From contig NZ_LMPC01000029.1 in assembly GCF_001423745.1 (NCBI RefSeq), forward strand, positions 257,212 through 321,211: a stretch of 64,000 nt of DNA, in the 5' to 3' direction. This document shows, in pieces, positions 33,113 through 42,095 of the stretch (its first letter is position 1; every line of letters begins with the position of its first letter). The DNA is from Arthrobacter sp. Leaf337. GTDB lineage: Bacteria > Actinomycetota > Actinomycetes > Actinomycetales > Micrococcaceae. The translations under genes were made by a program, and so were the position numbers. The notes under the pieces are model-generated. The model did no database searches, was not told the DNA's origin, and saw nothing but the letters and a program-made list of their open reading frames with translations.

Positions 33113-34558
33113 ATGACCAAGACTGAGAACCGCGCCGCCGCCGCTGCGGCCGAGACCCGGGACAAGGGTCCCAAGCGTCCAACCCGTCGCCGTATCCTAC
33201 TGGTGGCGGTGGCCGCCGGTTTCGCGATCCTGGCGTTGATTGCCCTCCTGCTGGGGGGTGACATGTTCAGCCCGGCTGCCACCTCGGAACCGGAGCACAC
33301 CATGACAGCAGTCCAGATCATCCCGCTCGTCATCCTCGTCGTCATGTTCGTCGTCGCCACGAAATGGCCGCTGAACATCGGGGTAATGGGGCTGGTCGCC
33401 TCCTTCGGCGTCGGCTACTTCATGCTTGGAATGACCGACAAGGAAATCCTCAAGGACTTCCCTGCCAGCATCGTCCTGACGATCATCGGAGTCACCTACT
33501 TCTTCAGCATGGCCCAGCGCAACGGCACCATCGACATCATCGTCCAGTCCTGCGTGCGCCTCGTCAGGGGCAAGACAATGCTGCTCCCCTGGGTCTTCTT
33601 CCTGATCGCTGCCGCGCTGACGTCACTGGGCACCTTCTCGCCGGCCGCCGTCGCACTGCTGGCACCGGCAGCCATCGGGTTTGCCTACGAGTCCCGCATC
33701 CATCCTGTCCTGATGGGTGCCTTCATCATCAACGGAGCCCACGCCGGCGGTTTTTCCCCGCTGTCCGTGGCCGGTGTGCTGGTGCACGACATCGCCCTTA
33801 AGAACGGCTTTCCCATCTCCCAGGGCGCACTCTTCACTGCCAGCTTCGCCCTGAACCTCATTCTTTCCGCCCTGACCATCGTCCTGTTCGCTCTGATCGG
33901 CCGTCTCCGCGACGGAATAGGCGGCCAGCAGGCCGACGTCGACACCGCCCGAACCATCCGGCCTCGCGGACAGCAGATCCTCACCCTGGCCCTGATCGCT
34001 GTCATGCTGCTGTGCACCCTTGGCTTCCACATGCCGATCGGCTTCGTCGCTCTCTCCGCCGGGCTCCTGCTGGCACTGGTCAACATCAAGGAACACCGGA
34101 CCTTCATCGGCGGCGTCTCCTGGTCCACCGTCCTGCTGGTGGCCGGCATGATCACCTACGTCTCACTGCTCCAGCATGTAGGCGTCATCGACACGCTCGC
34201 CGAGCAGGCCCTGGCGCTGGGCGCACCACTGCTGGTCGCACTGGTCCTCTGCTACGTCATCGGCGTCGGCTCAGCCTTCGCGTCCTCCACGGCATTGCTG
34301 ACCGCGTTCATTCCGCTGGCCGGTCCGCTGCTGGCCACCAGTTCGCTGAGCGCTTCCGGAACTGTCGCGGCGCTTGCCATCGCTGCCACCGTGGTGGATG
34401 TCTCTCCGTTCTCCACCGACGGTGCGCTGGTTGTCGCCAACGCCCGGGAGGACGACCGGCAGCGCGTCTACAAGCAACTGATGGCCTATGCAGGCGGAGT
34501 AGTGCTGGTGGCCCCGGCCCTGGCCTGGGTCCTGCTGGTACCCACCGGCATCATGTGA
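33113..34558 (+). CDS. SLC13/MatC-type dicarboxylate permease
   Basis: A 481-residue integral membrane protein. After a charged Ala-rich leader and a first helix (LLVAVAAGFAILALIALLLGG), the MatC_N-like region starts at AVQIIPLVILVVMFVVATKWPLNIG, with FSPAAVALLAPAAIGFA and NGAHAGGFSPLSVAGVLVHD as ion-transporter hairpin motifs. About twelve helices. This family imports malonate, C4-dicarboxylates or related acids by ion symport. Second gene of the PrpF operon and followed by a strong terminator at 34721. Confidence 0.88.
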   Translation: MTKTENRAAAAAAETRDKGPKRPTRRRILLVAVAAGFAILALIALLLGGDMFSPAATSEPEHTMTAVQIIPLVILVVMFVVATKWPLNIGVMGLVASFGVGYFMLGMTDKEILKDFPASIVLTIIGVTYFFSMAQRNGTIDIIVQSCVRLVRGKTMLLPWVFFLIAAALTSLGTFSPAAVALLAPAAIGFAYESRIHPVLMGAFIINGAHAGGFSPLSVAGVLVHDIALKNGFPISQGALFTASFALNLILSALTIVLFALIGRLRDGIGGQQADVDTARTIRPRGQQILTLALIAVMLLCTLGFHMPIGFVALSAGLLLALVNIKEHRTFIGGVSWSTVLLVAGMITYVSLLQHVGVIDTLAEQALALGAPLLVALVLCYVIGVGSAFASSTALLTAFIPLAGPLLATSSLSASGTVAALAIAATVVDVSPFSTDGALVVANAREDDRQRVYKQLMAYAGGVVLVAPALAWVLLVPTGIM

Positions 34559-34864
34559 CAGGCCCCGCACCTCATCCAACGGCCTGGGCGACGCCGATGA
34601 GGGAAATCTGCCTGTCCCGCATACCGCCGGACTCAGCATCCGGCACGCGTGCTGCCGTTCCCGCACTTCATCGCAACAGGTAGCCCGAAAGACGGGCGCG
34701 GGAACTGCGCAGCACGCAAAGGAGGCGGGGTGACCACGAGGTCGCCCCGCCTCCACTTTCCGGATCCCCGACAACTGAACCAGAGCTGGCCACTATCGTT
34801 CCGGAAAACCACACCGTAGTAGAACCAGACGAGGTGCCCAGGGTCAGTTCCAGCTGAAATCGAT
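34559..34864. other. Intergenic region holding a terminator
   Basis: No gene is seen in these 306 bases. The intrinsic terminator at 34721-34754 is the only structured element recognised; the remainder is the convergent space between the MatC-type permease and the minus-strand amidohydrolase. Confidence 0.6.
34721..34760 (+). terminator. Intrinsic terminator after the PrpF-MatC operon
   Basis: A 15-base stem GGAGGCGGGGTGACC / GGTCGCCCCGCCTCC with an ACGA tetraloop (one T-G wobble), followed by ACTTTCC. It sits between the convergent permease and amidohydrolase genes and may stop transcription from both sides. Confidence 0.8.
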
Positions 34865-35830
34865 TTAGGCCTGGGTAGTCTTCAGCCGTGGAAACAGCGC
34901 CTCGGAGTTGTTGCGGTCTATCGCAGCGCGCAGGATGGGGCTAAGCGGGTAGTTCTCGTACTGCGCATTCAGTAACCCGACCGCCATCGACGGGGCGAAG
35001 GGAAAGTCAGTGCCGTACGTGATGCGGCCAGGGTCAGCGACCTCGAGCAGGCTGGGTAGCGCGGACGGGCTCGCGGACAGGGCGACGTCGTAGTAAAACC
35101 GCCGCAGGATTGATTGCTTCTCGTCTATCAACGCTGCCAACGCGCTGAGGGCAAGCCCTTTGTCGTTGAGCATCGTGAGCAGGATCCTGAAGGCGATGTA
35201 CGGCACGAACCCGCCCGCGTGGGCCAGGAGGAACTTGATTCCCGAGTACTTCTCCATCGCACCGGACAGGATCAAGCTGATAGCGGTGCGGGTAGTGTCG
35301 AGCAAGAAATCCGCGGCGAAGGCGGGGATGCCCGGCACCGCCGGAGCGGGGAGCTCGCCAGGGTGAATGAACACTACGGCGTGCCGGTGGTGCAGGAACT
35401 CCAGCAGAGGCACGAAGTCCGGATCGCCGAGGTAGCGGCCCTCGTTGTTGGCCAGCAACACGATGCCGTCCGCATGCAGGCTGTCCAAGGCGTATTGCGC
35501 CTCCGCCAGGGCGCCTTCCACGTCCGGCAGCGTAAGTGTCGCGAAGAACCCGAATCGTTCCGGCCGGCTGGCTACGACCTCTGCGCTGTACTCATTGACC
35601 TCCCGTGCCCATCGCCGCGCCTCCAGAGCATCCCCAAGGTAGACACCGGGTGTGGACAGGGACAGGATGGCCGTCTGCACATCGTGGCTGTCCATGAACT
35701 TCAACGCGGAGTGCTCCGACCAGGACGGCAGGCGCAAACCCCCCGGGCGGATGCCCTTCCCGTTGAGCCAACGCGCATACGCAGGCGGAACGATGTGCTG
35801 GTGAGTATCAATGCGGTGCGGCCGACTCAT
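34865..35830 (-). CDS. Amidohydrolase family protein, ACMSD/6-methylsalicylate-decarboxylase-like
   Basis: A 321-residue metal-dependent TIM barrel. RIDTHQHIVPPAYARWL gives the N-terminal HxH metal site, VFIHPGELPAP and LLAHAGGFVPYIAFR provide the next His residues, and YGTDFPFAPS the terminal Asp. This is the amidohydrolase-2 layout of ACMSD, gamma-resorcylate and 6-methylsalicylate decarboxylases, where non-oxidative decarboxylation of a hydroxybenzoate-like acid is usual. A LigJ-type hydratase is an alternative given the nearby PrpF gene, but a terminator separates them. ATG at 35830 with GGGGATCTGG upstream is chosen over the longer frame. Confidence 0.85.
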   Translation of the reverse strand: MSRPHRIDTHQHIVPPAYARWLNGKGIRPGGLRLPSWSEHSALKFMDSHDVQTAILSLSTPGVYLGDALEARRWAREVNEYSAEVVASRPERFGFFATLTLPDVEGALAEAQYALDSLHADGIVLLANNEGRYLGDPDFVPLLEFLHHRHAVVFIHPGELPAPAVPGIPAFAADFLLDTTRTAISLILSGAMEKYSGIKFLLAHAGGFVPYIAFRILLTMLNDKGLALSALAALIDEKQSILRRFYYDVALSASPSALPSLLEVADPGRITYGTDFPFAPSMAVGLLNAQYENYPLSPILRAAIDRNNSEALFPRLKTTQA

Positions 35831-36045
35831 CCAGATCCCCTGCCCAACGTACTCTGTGCGCCGACCCAAGCCCTTCAAAAATCAGCAGATGCCAACAATC
35901 TACTCGCTGTCCTCAGGTCCGGCTCTTGTATAAGGGATTTATCTTCCTAGGAGACTTTCGCGTGCCATATTCTGGGCACGCCAGCCTGCGGCCGAAGGTG
36001 AACAAGGCGGAAAGCAGGACACAAGACGTTTGGAAGGGACCAGCC

Positions 36046-36858
36046 ATGCTGATCTGCGCAACCTGCGCCGTCGAACGCGACGAACCGGCCCCGGAGCTCT
36101 GCCCGATCTGCACCGATGAGCGGCAATACGTGCCCGAGGAAGGACAAAGGTGGCTCACGCTGGACGCGCTGGCGCAGGAGGGCCAGCAGATATCGCTGAA
36201 GGAGAATGAGCCGGGACTCATCGGGATCAGGACGGAGCCAAAGGTCGGGATCGGCCAGACCGCCCAGCTTGTGGTGACACCCCAGGGTTCGCTGCTATGG
36301 GATCCGGTCGGATATGTCGACGACAACGCTGTGAAGGCGGTCCTCGAGCGGGGCCCGGTCCTGGCGGTCGCCGCCAGCCATCCCCACATGTTCGGTGTGC
36401 AGGTCGAATGGTCGCATCGGCTCGGTGGCGTCCCTGTGCTTGTGGCAGTTGCAGACCGGCAATGGCTGGGCCGCACCCATCCGATCATCGAATACTGGTC
36501 CGGCAGCCACACCATCGCCGAAGGTTTGGCACTCCACCAGACCGGGGGGCACTTCCCGGGCAGCGCGGTGGTGCACTGGGCTGCAGGAGCGGGCGGCCGG
36601 GGAGTTCTGCTGAGCGGTGACAGTGTGTATCCGAATCCGGACCGTCGCTCCATCGCTTTCATGCGCAGCTACCCGAATCATTTGCCGCTTTCCGGTGCGG
36701 TGGCCTTGCGAATCGCGGCGCAACTGGAAGAACTTGAGTTCGACCGCATCTACGGCAACTTCAACAATGCAATCGCGTCCGGAGCCAAGGCCGTTCTGCA
36801 CGATGCAGCCCAACGGCACGCCGCCTGGGCGCGAGGCGACTTCGACTACCTGACCTGA
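36046..36858 (+). CDS. MBL-fold-like hydrolase with N-terminal zinc ribbon and altered metal motif
   Basis: A 270-residue protein. Cys4, Cys7, Cys19 and Cys22 (CATC and CPIC) make a small zinc ribbon or rubredoxin-like knuckle at the N-terminus. The body follows an MBL-fold course (TPQGSLLWDPVGYVDD, AVAASHPHMFG, GGHFPGSAVVHW, LLSGDSVYP). The normal HxHxDH is reduced to His112-x-His114 with no following Asp-His, so the second metal site is probably lost. A start at ATG 36046 is preceded by GGAAGGGACC. Role unknown; divergent from the amidohydrolase gene. Confidence 0.75.
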   Translation: MLICATCAVERDEPAPELCPICTDERQYVPEEGQRWLTLDALAQEGQQISLKENEPGLIGIRTEPKVGIGQTAQLVVTPQGSLLWDPVGYVDDNAVKAVLERGPVLAVAASHPHMFGVQVEWSHRLGGVPVLVAVADRQWLGRTHPIIEYWSGSHTIAEGLALHQTGGHFPGSAVVHWAAGAGGRGVLLSGDSVYPNPDRRSIAFMRSYPNHLPLSGAVALRIAAQLEELEFDRIYGNFNNAIASGAKAVLHDAAQRHAAWARGDFDYLT

Positions 36859-36904
36859 GCGTCCATTTCCCCGTGAGCTCCAGTTTGGTGTCGAGTCGAG
36901 GGTC

Positions 36905-37543
36905 ATGCTCCCCCTTACAGTAAGTAGGGTGAGCAGCAGAATCAGCACGTACGAGGCATGGCAGCGGCTCCTTGAGGGCAACGAGCGTTTCGTTGCGGGA
37001 GCTTCGCTGCACCCTAACCAGAACGCCTCCCGGCGCAGCGAGCTGGTGAACACCCAAAATCCGTTCGCAGTCATCTTTGGCTGCGCGGACTCCCGCCTCG
37101 CCGCGGAGATCATCTTCGACGTCGGTCTGGGGGACGTTTTCGTGGTGCGCACAGCCGGACACGTGATCGACGACGCCGTTCTCGGCTCGCTAGAGTACGC
37201 GGTCTCGGTCCTCCATGTCCCGCTGATTGTTGTTCTCGGGCACGACAATTGCGGAGCAGTCACGGCCGCGAAGGAAGCCGTCGAAACCGGGGAGTCGCCC
37301 CAGGGCCACATCCGCGACCTGGTAGAACGGATCACACCGTCGGTGCTGAGGTCGATGCGCGAGGACAAGACGGAGGTCAACGACATGGTTGTCGAGCACG
37401 TCAAGCAGACCGTCCGCCGGCTGCTGGACAGTTCACGGATGATCTTCGACGCAGTGGACAACTACTCCGCCGCGGTGGTCGGCGTCGCGTACCGGCTGGA
37501 AGAGGGCCGGGCGCAGCTCGTCTCCACGGCCGGCGTCCTCTAA
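36905..37543 (+). CDS. Beta-class carbonic anhydrase
   Basis: A 212-residue beta-carbonic anhydrase. Zinc ligands are in VIFGCADSRLAAEIIFD (Cys, with the Asp-Arg dyad) and VLGHDNCGAV (His and Cys). GDVFVVRTAGHVID is the conserved linker. It interconverts CO2 and bicarbonate in the cytoplasm. The listed ATG at 36905 may be too long; a GTG at 36929 (SRVSSRISTYEAW) starts nearer the usual N-terminal helix. Monocistronic as far as visible. Confidence 0.92.
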   Translation: MLPLTVSRVSSRISTYEAWQRLLEGNERFVAGASLHPNQNASRRSELVNTQNPFAVIFGCADSRLAAEIIFDVGLGDVFVVRTAGHVIDDAVLGSLEYAVSVLHVPLIVVLGHDNCGAVTAAKEAVETGESPQGHIRDLVERITPSVLRSMREDKTEVNDMVVEHVKQTVRRLLDSSRMIFDAVDNYSAAVVGVAYRLEEGRAQLVSTAGVL

Positions 37544-37594
37544 AGCCGGCGAGGCCTGCACCTCCCGTGCCCGGCTTGGCCCGCGTCATGCGAC

Positions 37595-37808
37595 GCTTTC
37601 CAGCAGCCCGCCCGGGACGGCACGCCGTCGAAATACCCGCCCTTAGAGAAAGCAGCGGCTCCGCACCGTCCCGCGCGCCAAGGGCACGGACCGCCCCCAC
37701 CACGATGGTGTGGTCGCCGCCGTCGGACTCCTGGTGCAGTTCGCAGTCCACCCAGGCGAGGGCCTGATCCAGCACCGGATTGCCCAGCGGGTGACGCCGA
37801 GCTTTCAA
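37595..37808 (-). pseudogene. Flavin reductase (RutF/HpaC-like) remnant, truncated and frameshifted
   Basis: One minus-strand frame reads HPLGNPVLDQALAWVDCEL and then SDGGDHTIVVGAVRAL with GARDGAEPLL, the well-conserved C-terminal half of flavin reductases (G-APVL-ALAWxxC and GDHxIvvG motifs). Directly after EPLL the expected continuation FSKGGYFDGV is found in another frame, which indicates a one-base loss near 37649. The N-terminal FMN-binding half is absent upstream. The gene is therefore dead by both truncation and frameshift. Confidence 0.72.
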
Positions 37809-38033
37809 GGCCGGTAGACCAAACCAACCACCCGCCCTGCACCGCGTTCAACCGGGGCTGAAACGCACCGACGCGCAACGCAACCTTGCTTCACGGCCAG
37901 AAGCCAAGGTAACGAACGAGGACGTGATCCGACGTCCAGGGGAAACGGAACCGACGTGCATTGCTGGCCCGGGGACTCGGGCCCGGCGTATCGTGGACAT
38001 CGACGGATTGAGGGTGAGCGGGGGCCGCGTCGT
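37809..38033. other. Non-coding interval before the SDR gene
   Basis: No coding signal is convincing here. The interval separates the flavin reductase stub from the plus-strand SDR gene and probably holds the SDR promoter; no repeat or hairpin stands out. Confidence 0.4.
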
Positions 38034-38846
38034 ATGGCCAACGATGGTGAACGCAACGAAGCGCAGACGGGAAGCGTGGCGCTTGTGACAGGCGCGAGCC
38101 GAGGCGTAGGCCGGGGCGTCGCGCTGGGCCTTTTGTCGGCGGGCTTTCGTGTGTACGGCACGGGGCGCTCAATCGACCAGGCGGATCTGCCGAGGGAGGT
38201 TCGGCGAGTACGCTGCGACCATCTCAACGACGAGGACACCGCCCATGTCTTTGAAGTGATACGGTCCGAATGCCGCGCCCTCGACCTCGTCGTCAACTGC
38301 GCCTGGGGCGGCTACGAGAAGATGGTCGAAGGCGGTGCGTTTACGTGGACTGTGCCGTTTTGGGAGCAGCCGATGCACCGCTGGAGCGGCATGATGGACG
38401 CCGGCGTCCGCGCGGCCTATGTTTGTTCGGCGCACGCGGCGCGCATGATGACGCCGCGGCACCGCGGCCTGATAGTCAACATCAGCTTCTGGGCCGCGCA
38501 GCGTCACCTCGGCAACACTATCTACGGCATCGCAAAGGCGGCGACGGACAAGATGACGTCCGACATGGCGGTCGAGCTGAAGCCGTTCGACATTCCGGTG
38601 ATCGCGCTCTACCCCGGCCTGGTTCGAACCGAGGCGGTTCTGGCGGCGGCGGAACGTGGCGCGTTCGATCTCTCGACCAGCGAAAGCCCCGAGTTCATCG
38701 GCCGCGTGATCAATGCACTGTTCCGCGACCCGAACCTGATGTCGCGCACCGGCCGGGTGCTCGTCGCCGCCGCTGCTGCGAAGGAGTTCGGCGTACTGGA
38801 CATCGATGGAAGTTCGCCGCCAGTGCTGACTCTTGCGGACATCTGA
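38034..38846 (+). CDS. Short-chain dehydrogenase/reductase, DHRS1-like
   Basis: A 270-residue SDR. VALVTGASRGVGRGVALGL is the TGxxxGxG cofactor loop, and GTGRS with the following acidic region suggests the NADP/NAD switch. VNCAWGGYE replaces the usual NNAG, as in DHRS1-type enzymes. Ser is in VNISFWAAQ and the catalytic pair is YGIAKAATDKM. The PGLVRTE block follows. ATG at 38034. Substrate not known; DHRS1 relatives reduce steroids and quinones. Confidence 0.87.
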   Translation: MANDGERNEAQTGSVALVTGASRGVGRGVALGLLSAGFRVYGTGRSIDQADLPREVRRVRCDHLNDEDTAHVFEVIRSECRALDLVVNCAWGGYEKMVEGGAFTWTVPFWEQPMHRWSGMMDAGVRAAYVCSAHAARMMTPRHRGLIVNISFWAAQRHLGNTIYGIAKAATDKMTSDMAVELKPFDIPVIALYPGLVRTEAVLAAAERGAFDLSTSESPEFIGRVINALFRDPNLMSRTGRVLVAAAAAKEFGVLDIDGSSPPVLTLADI

Positions 38847-38963
38847 TTCGGTGACTGGACTGGACTGGGTTGATAGCCCCAGCCCTCCCCCGCGGACCAA
38901 CTCCTCGATCTTGCGATCCGATGCTGCGTGCTGGCCAGGTTCCTTGAGGTGCAGAATATCCCT

Positions 38964-40337
38964 ATGAGCGATGGTTCGGGTATTTTTGCTCTCGACGCGA
39001 CCGACCTGGATCCGGAAGCGGGCCGACTCCACGAGGATGGCGTTCGACTGGTCATCGGATCGATGGTGAACGCGGCCGGAATCACGCTTGCCAAGAGCGT
39101 CCCGGTGGCCCGGGTTGGCGCCTTCCACCGGGCAGGCATGGGTGCCGCTCCGGTCTGGCATGTGTTCTGCATCGACGGCGAAATCGCCTTCACGGACAGC
39201 ATCAGCGCCGTTGGTGACCTGCGCCTGAGGATCGATCCCAACGGGTTGCGCAGTCTCGGCGGAGGCCTGGCGTGGGCGCCCGCGGACATGTTCCTCCAGG
39301 ACGGGAGCCGGGATCCGGCCTGTCCGCGTGGCACGCTGGCCCGCGTCCAGGAGCGGGCCGGGAACGCCGGCTATCAGGCACTCGTGGGCCACGAGCTGGA
39401 GTTCGTGCTCGTCGCCGCCGACGGCACGGCGCTCGACGACGCCCCCTGGGCTCCGTACGGGCTGACCGGATTGCTTGACCGCGAGCAATTCCTGGCCGAG
39501 TTGCTGGCCGCCCTGAAGGATTCGGGTGCCCAGGTTGAACAGCTTCACGCGGAATACGGCCGCAACCAGTTTGAGCTCTCCCTCGCCCCGAAGGATCCAC
39601 TCGCGGCAGCGGACACCGTGGTGCTGGCAAAGATCATCATCGGCAGGGTCGCCCGTTCACACAAGCTGCAGGCCTCCTTCTCTCCCGCACCCTTCCCCGG
39701 CTCGGTCGGCAATGGCGCCCACCAGCACTTCTCCTTCTCCCGTGGCGGTTCACCCCTCTTCAGCGGCGGCGCCGGCCCGTACGGCATCACCGAGGAGGGC
39801 GGAGCCACGATCGGCGGAATCCTCCGGGGGCTTCCCGAGTTGCAGGGGCTGCTCACCGGTTCCATCCTGTCCGGTATCAGGCTCGCGCCCGGAGCATGGT
39901 CCGGTGCATTCTTGTGTTGGGGCCTGGAAAACCGTGAAGCATCGGTCCGTTTCGTCGAAGGCGGTGTGGGCAACCCCCACGGTGCCAGCGTCGAAGTCAA
40001 GGTTATTGACCCGTCCGCCAACGTATACCTGGCCTCCGCCGCCATCCTTGCCCTCGCGCTCGAGGGCATCACCAGCGGCAGTCGCCTGCCCGATGAAGTT
40101 CCCGGCGACCCAACGCGCCTCACCGCGGCGGAACGGCAGGCTGCGGGGATCGGCACCGTGTCGGACTCGCCGTCGGCCATCATCACATCGCTGGCCAACT
40201 CCGCCGACGCCCGTCGGCTGCTCGGCAACGAGGTGGTCGACACCACCGTTGCGGTGCGGCGCCATGAGCAGGAGACGCACGGGTCCAAGGACCCCAAGGA
40301 ACTCGGCGCCCTCTTCCGCCTGGCATGGTCAATCTGA
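38964..40337 (+). CDS. Glutamine synthetase family protein (gamma-glutamyl ligase type)
   Basis: A 457-residue member of the GS family. Metal/ATP-site motifs seen are GHELEFVLVA (Glu), QLHAEYGRNQFELSL (Glu pair), NGAHQHFSFSRGG (substrate loop) and ENREASVRF with VEVKVIDPSANVYLA. The N-terminal beta-Grasp is variable. GS-like ligases with catabolic neighbours usually glutamylate amines (polyamine or ethanolamine) rather than ammonia. The stop overlaps the next start as TGATG, coupling it to an amidohydrolase. The two together match the two halves of fungal FluG, which joins amidohydrolase and GS domains in one protein. Confidence 0.9.
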   Translation: MSDGSGIFALDATDLDPEAGRLHEDGVRLVIGSMVNAAGITLAKSVPVARVGAFHRAGMGAAPVWHVFCIDGEIAFTDSISAVGDLRLRIDPNGLRSLGGGLAWAPADMFLQDGSRDPACPRGTLARVQERAGNAGYQALVGHELEFVLVAADGTALDDAPWAPYGLTGLLDREQFLAELLAALKDSGAQVEQLHAEYGRNQFELSLAPKDPLAAADTVVLAKIIIGRVARSHKLQASFSPAPFPGSVGNGAHQHFSFSRGGSPLFSGGAGPYGITEEGGATIGGILRGLPELQGLLTGSILSGIRLAPGAWSGAFLCWGLENREASVRFVEGGVGNPHGASVEVKVIDPSANVYLASAAILALALEGITSGSRLPDEVPGDPTRLTAAERQAAGIGTVSDSPSAIITSLANSADARRLLGNEVVDTTVAVRRHEQETHGSKDPKELGALFRLAWSI

Positions 40338-41473
40338 TGGCGGAGTCATTCGCCGGGTTTGTCGAGCACGTGAAGCTCATCGACCATCACGTGCACGGCG
40401 CGTATGGGGTCGACGGCGACGAAGAACGCTTTCAGAATTCGCTCAACGAGGGCAACAGCGCACTCCTCGCCGAACCCTCGACGGCCTACGACTCCCAGCT
40501 GGGGTTCGCCCTCCGCCGCTGGTGCGCCGAGATCATGGACTTGCCCCGGCACGCCACGGCCGAGCAATACTGGAAGCGCCGCACCGAACTGGGCGAACTG
40601 GAAATCAGCCGACGGATGACCCGGACTGCCGGAGTCAGTCACTGGCTGATCGATACCGGGTTCAAGACCGGGGCCCTGCTCGATCCACCCGGGATGGCGG
40701 AAATTACCGGGGCCACGGTCCACGAGATCGTGCGACTGGAAACCCTCGCCGAAACCCTGATCCAATCGGACCAGGACCCGGGCGGCTACTTGGACGCGTT
40801 CACCGGGCTGCTGGCCGGCCTTCCCCCTATTGTTGTGGGAGCGAAGTCAGTTCTTGCCTATCGGACCGGCTTCAAGCACGACCTTAGCCGGCCGGCCGAC
40901 CGCGACGTCGCTGAGTCCGCGAAAAAGTGGCGGCAGCGGATCGAGTCAGGTGGGGCGGTGCGCCTTGATGACCCCACCCTCATCTGTTTCGGCCTGCACT
41001 GCGCCATCTCACTCGGGCTACCACTCCAACTCCACGTCGGATTCGGGGACCGGGAGCTGGACCTTGATAAGGCAAACCCTTTGCTTCTGCTCGAGTTTCT
41101 CCGGTCTGTGGAGGCCAGCAAGGTTCCCGTCCTGTTCCTGCACTGCTACCCGTTCGAGCGTGAGGCCGGCTATCTCGCCCAGGCCTTCGACAACGTCTAC
41201 CTCGACGTCGGCCTGGCGGTGAACCATCTCGGCGTCCGTAGCCGGAGCCTCATCGCGCGCTCCTTCGAACTCGCCCCATTCAGGAAAATCCTCTACTCGT
41301 CCGATGCCATCGGCCCGGCTGAACTCCACTACCTCGGCGCGCGGCTGTGGCGCAACGCGATCACAGCCATCGTCGGCCGATGGATTGACGATGACGAGTG
41401 GTCGGAGGCAGATGCCCGCCGTGTGGTCCAGCTTGTCGCGCGGGACAACGCCCGAAGGGTCTACGGACTGTAA
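40337..41473 (+). CDS. Amidohydrolase family protein (FluG N-terminal-like)
   Basis: A 378-residue TIM-barrel amidohydrolase. KLIDHHVHGAYG carries the HxH site; LPLQLHVGFGDREL, VLFLHCYPFEREAGY and YSSDAIGPAE follow with the expected His and Asp ligands. ATG 40337 lies within the stop of the GS gene (TGATG). Amidohydrolases paired with GS-type ligases are thought to hydrolyse a gamma-glutamyl amide made by the partner or to process the substrate before ligation. The partner's identity supports a gamma-glutamylation route for an amine. Confidence 0.87.
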   Translation: MAESFAGFVEHVKLIDHHVHGAYGVDGDEERFQNSLNEGNSALLAEPSTAYDSQLGFALRRWCAEIMDLPRHATAEQYWKRRTELGELEISRRMTRTAGVSHWLIDTGFKTGALLDPPGMAEITGATVHEIVRLETLAETLIQSDQDPGGYLDAFTGLLAGLPPIVVGAKSVLAYRTGFKHDLSRPADRDVAESAKKWRQRIESGGAVRLDDPTLICFGLHCAISLGLPLQLHVGFGDRELDLDKANPLLLLEFLRSVEASKVPVLFLHCYPFEREAGYLAQAFDNVYLDVGLAVNHLGVRSRSLIARSFELAPFRKILYSSDAIGPAELHYLGARLWRNAITAIVGRWIDDDEWSEADARRVVQLVARDNARRVYGL

Positions 41474-41510
41474 CGGCCATCACCGGACCCGAAGATGGCA
41501 CCATAGGGAT

Positions 41511-42038
41511 ATGGTGCCTGCTCACGGTTTTTCCGGCCTCTTTCGGCGTCCCCAACCCATCAAACCCAAGGCCGGTCAAGAATCGGTGTGGGACTACCCG
41601 CGTCCGCCGAGGGTCGAGCCGCGATCCGAACGAGTCACCGTGAGGTTCGGCGGGCAGGTGATTGCCGACACCACCGATGCGGTGCGCGTCCTGGAGACCA
41701 GTCATCCGCCTGTCTACTACCTGCCAATGGACGCGTTCCCCGGAGGCGTTCTCGTCCCGGTCGAGGGCACCAGCTTCTGCGAATTCAAGGGAGTAGCGCA
41801 CTACTTCGACGTCGTTGCCGGCGGAGTCGTCGTTCCCCGTGCCGGCTGGACCTACCCGGAGCCCACCCCTGGCTTCGAGGCGCTCAGCACCCGTGTGGCC
41901 CTCTACCCGGCTCACATGGATTCCTGCGAGGTCAACGGCGAGCAGGTGACCTTCCAGGACGGTGACTTCTACGGCGGTTGGATCACCAGGCTGATCGTTG
42001 GTCCGTTCAAGGGTGGCCCGGGCACGGCCGGGTGGTGA
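41511..42038 (+). CDS. DUF427 domain-containing protein
   Basis: A 175-residue protein with one DUF427 unit: VWDYPRPPRVEP is the family lead, then VRVLETSHPPVYYLP, FCEFKGVAHYFDV and WTYPEPTPGF. These small beta-rich proteins have no established function. ATG 41511 is preceded by a weak site. The gene follows the GS-amidohydrolase pair after 37 bases and may be cotranscribed. Confidence 0.88.
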   Translation: MVPAHGFSGLFRRPQPIKPKAGQESVWDYPRPPRVEPRSERVTVRFGGQVIADTTDAVRVLETSHPPVYYLPMDAFPGGVLVPVEGTSFCEFKGVAHYFDVVAGGVVVPRAGWTYPEPTPGFEALSTRVALYPAHMDSCEVNGEQVTFQDGDFYGGWITRLIVGPFKGGPGTAGW

Positions 42039-42095
42039 GGACATCCCTCTTGCGCGCCCGCAGGACTTGCCTGGCTTGTCAGTGCGCTGCGGGCG

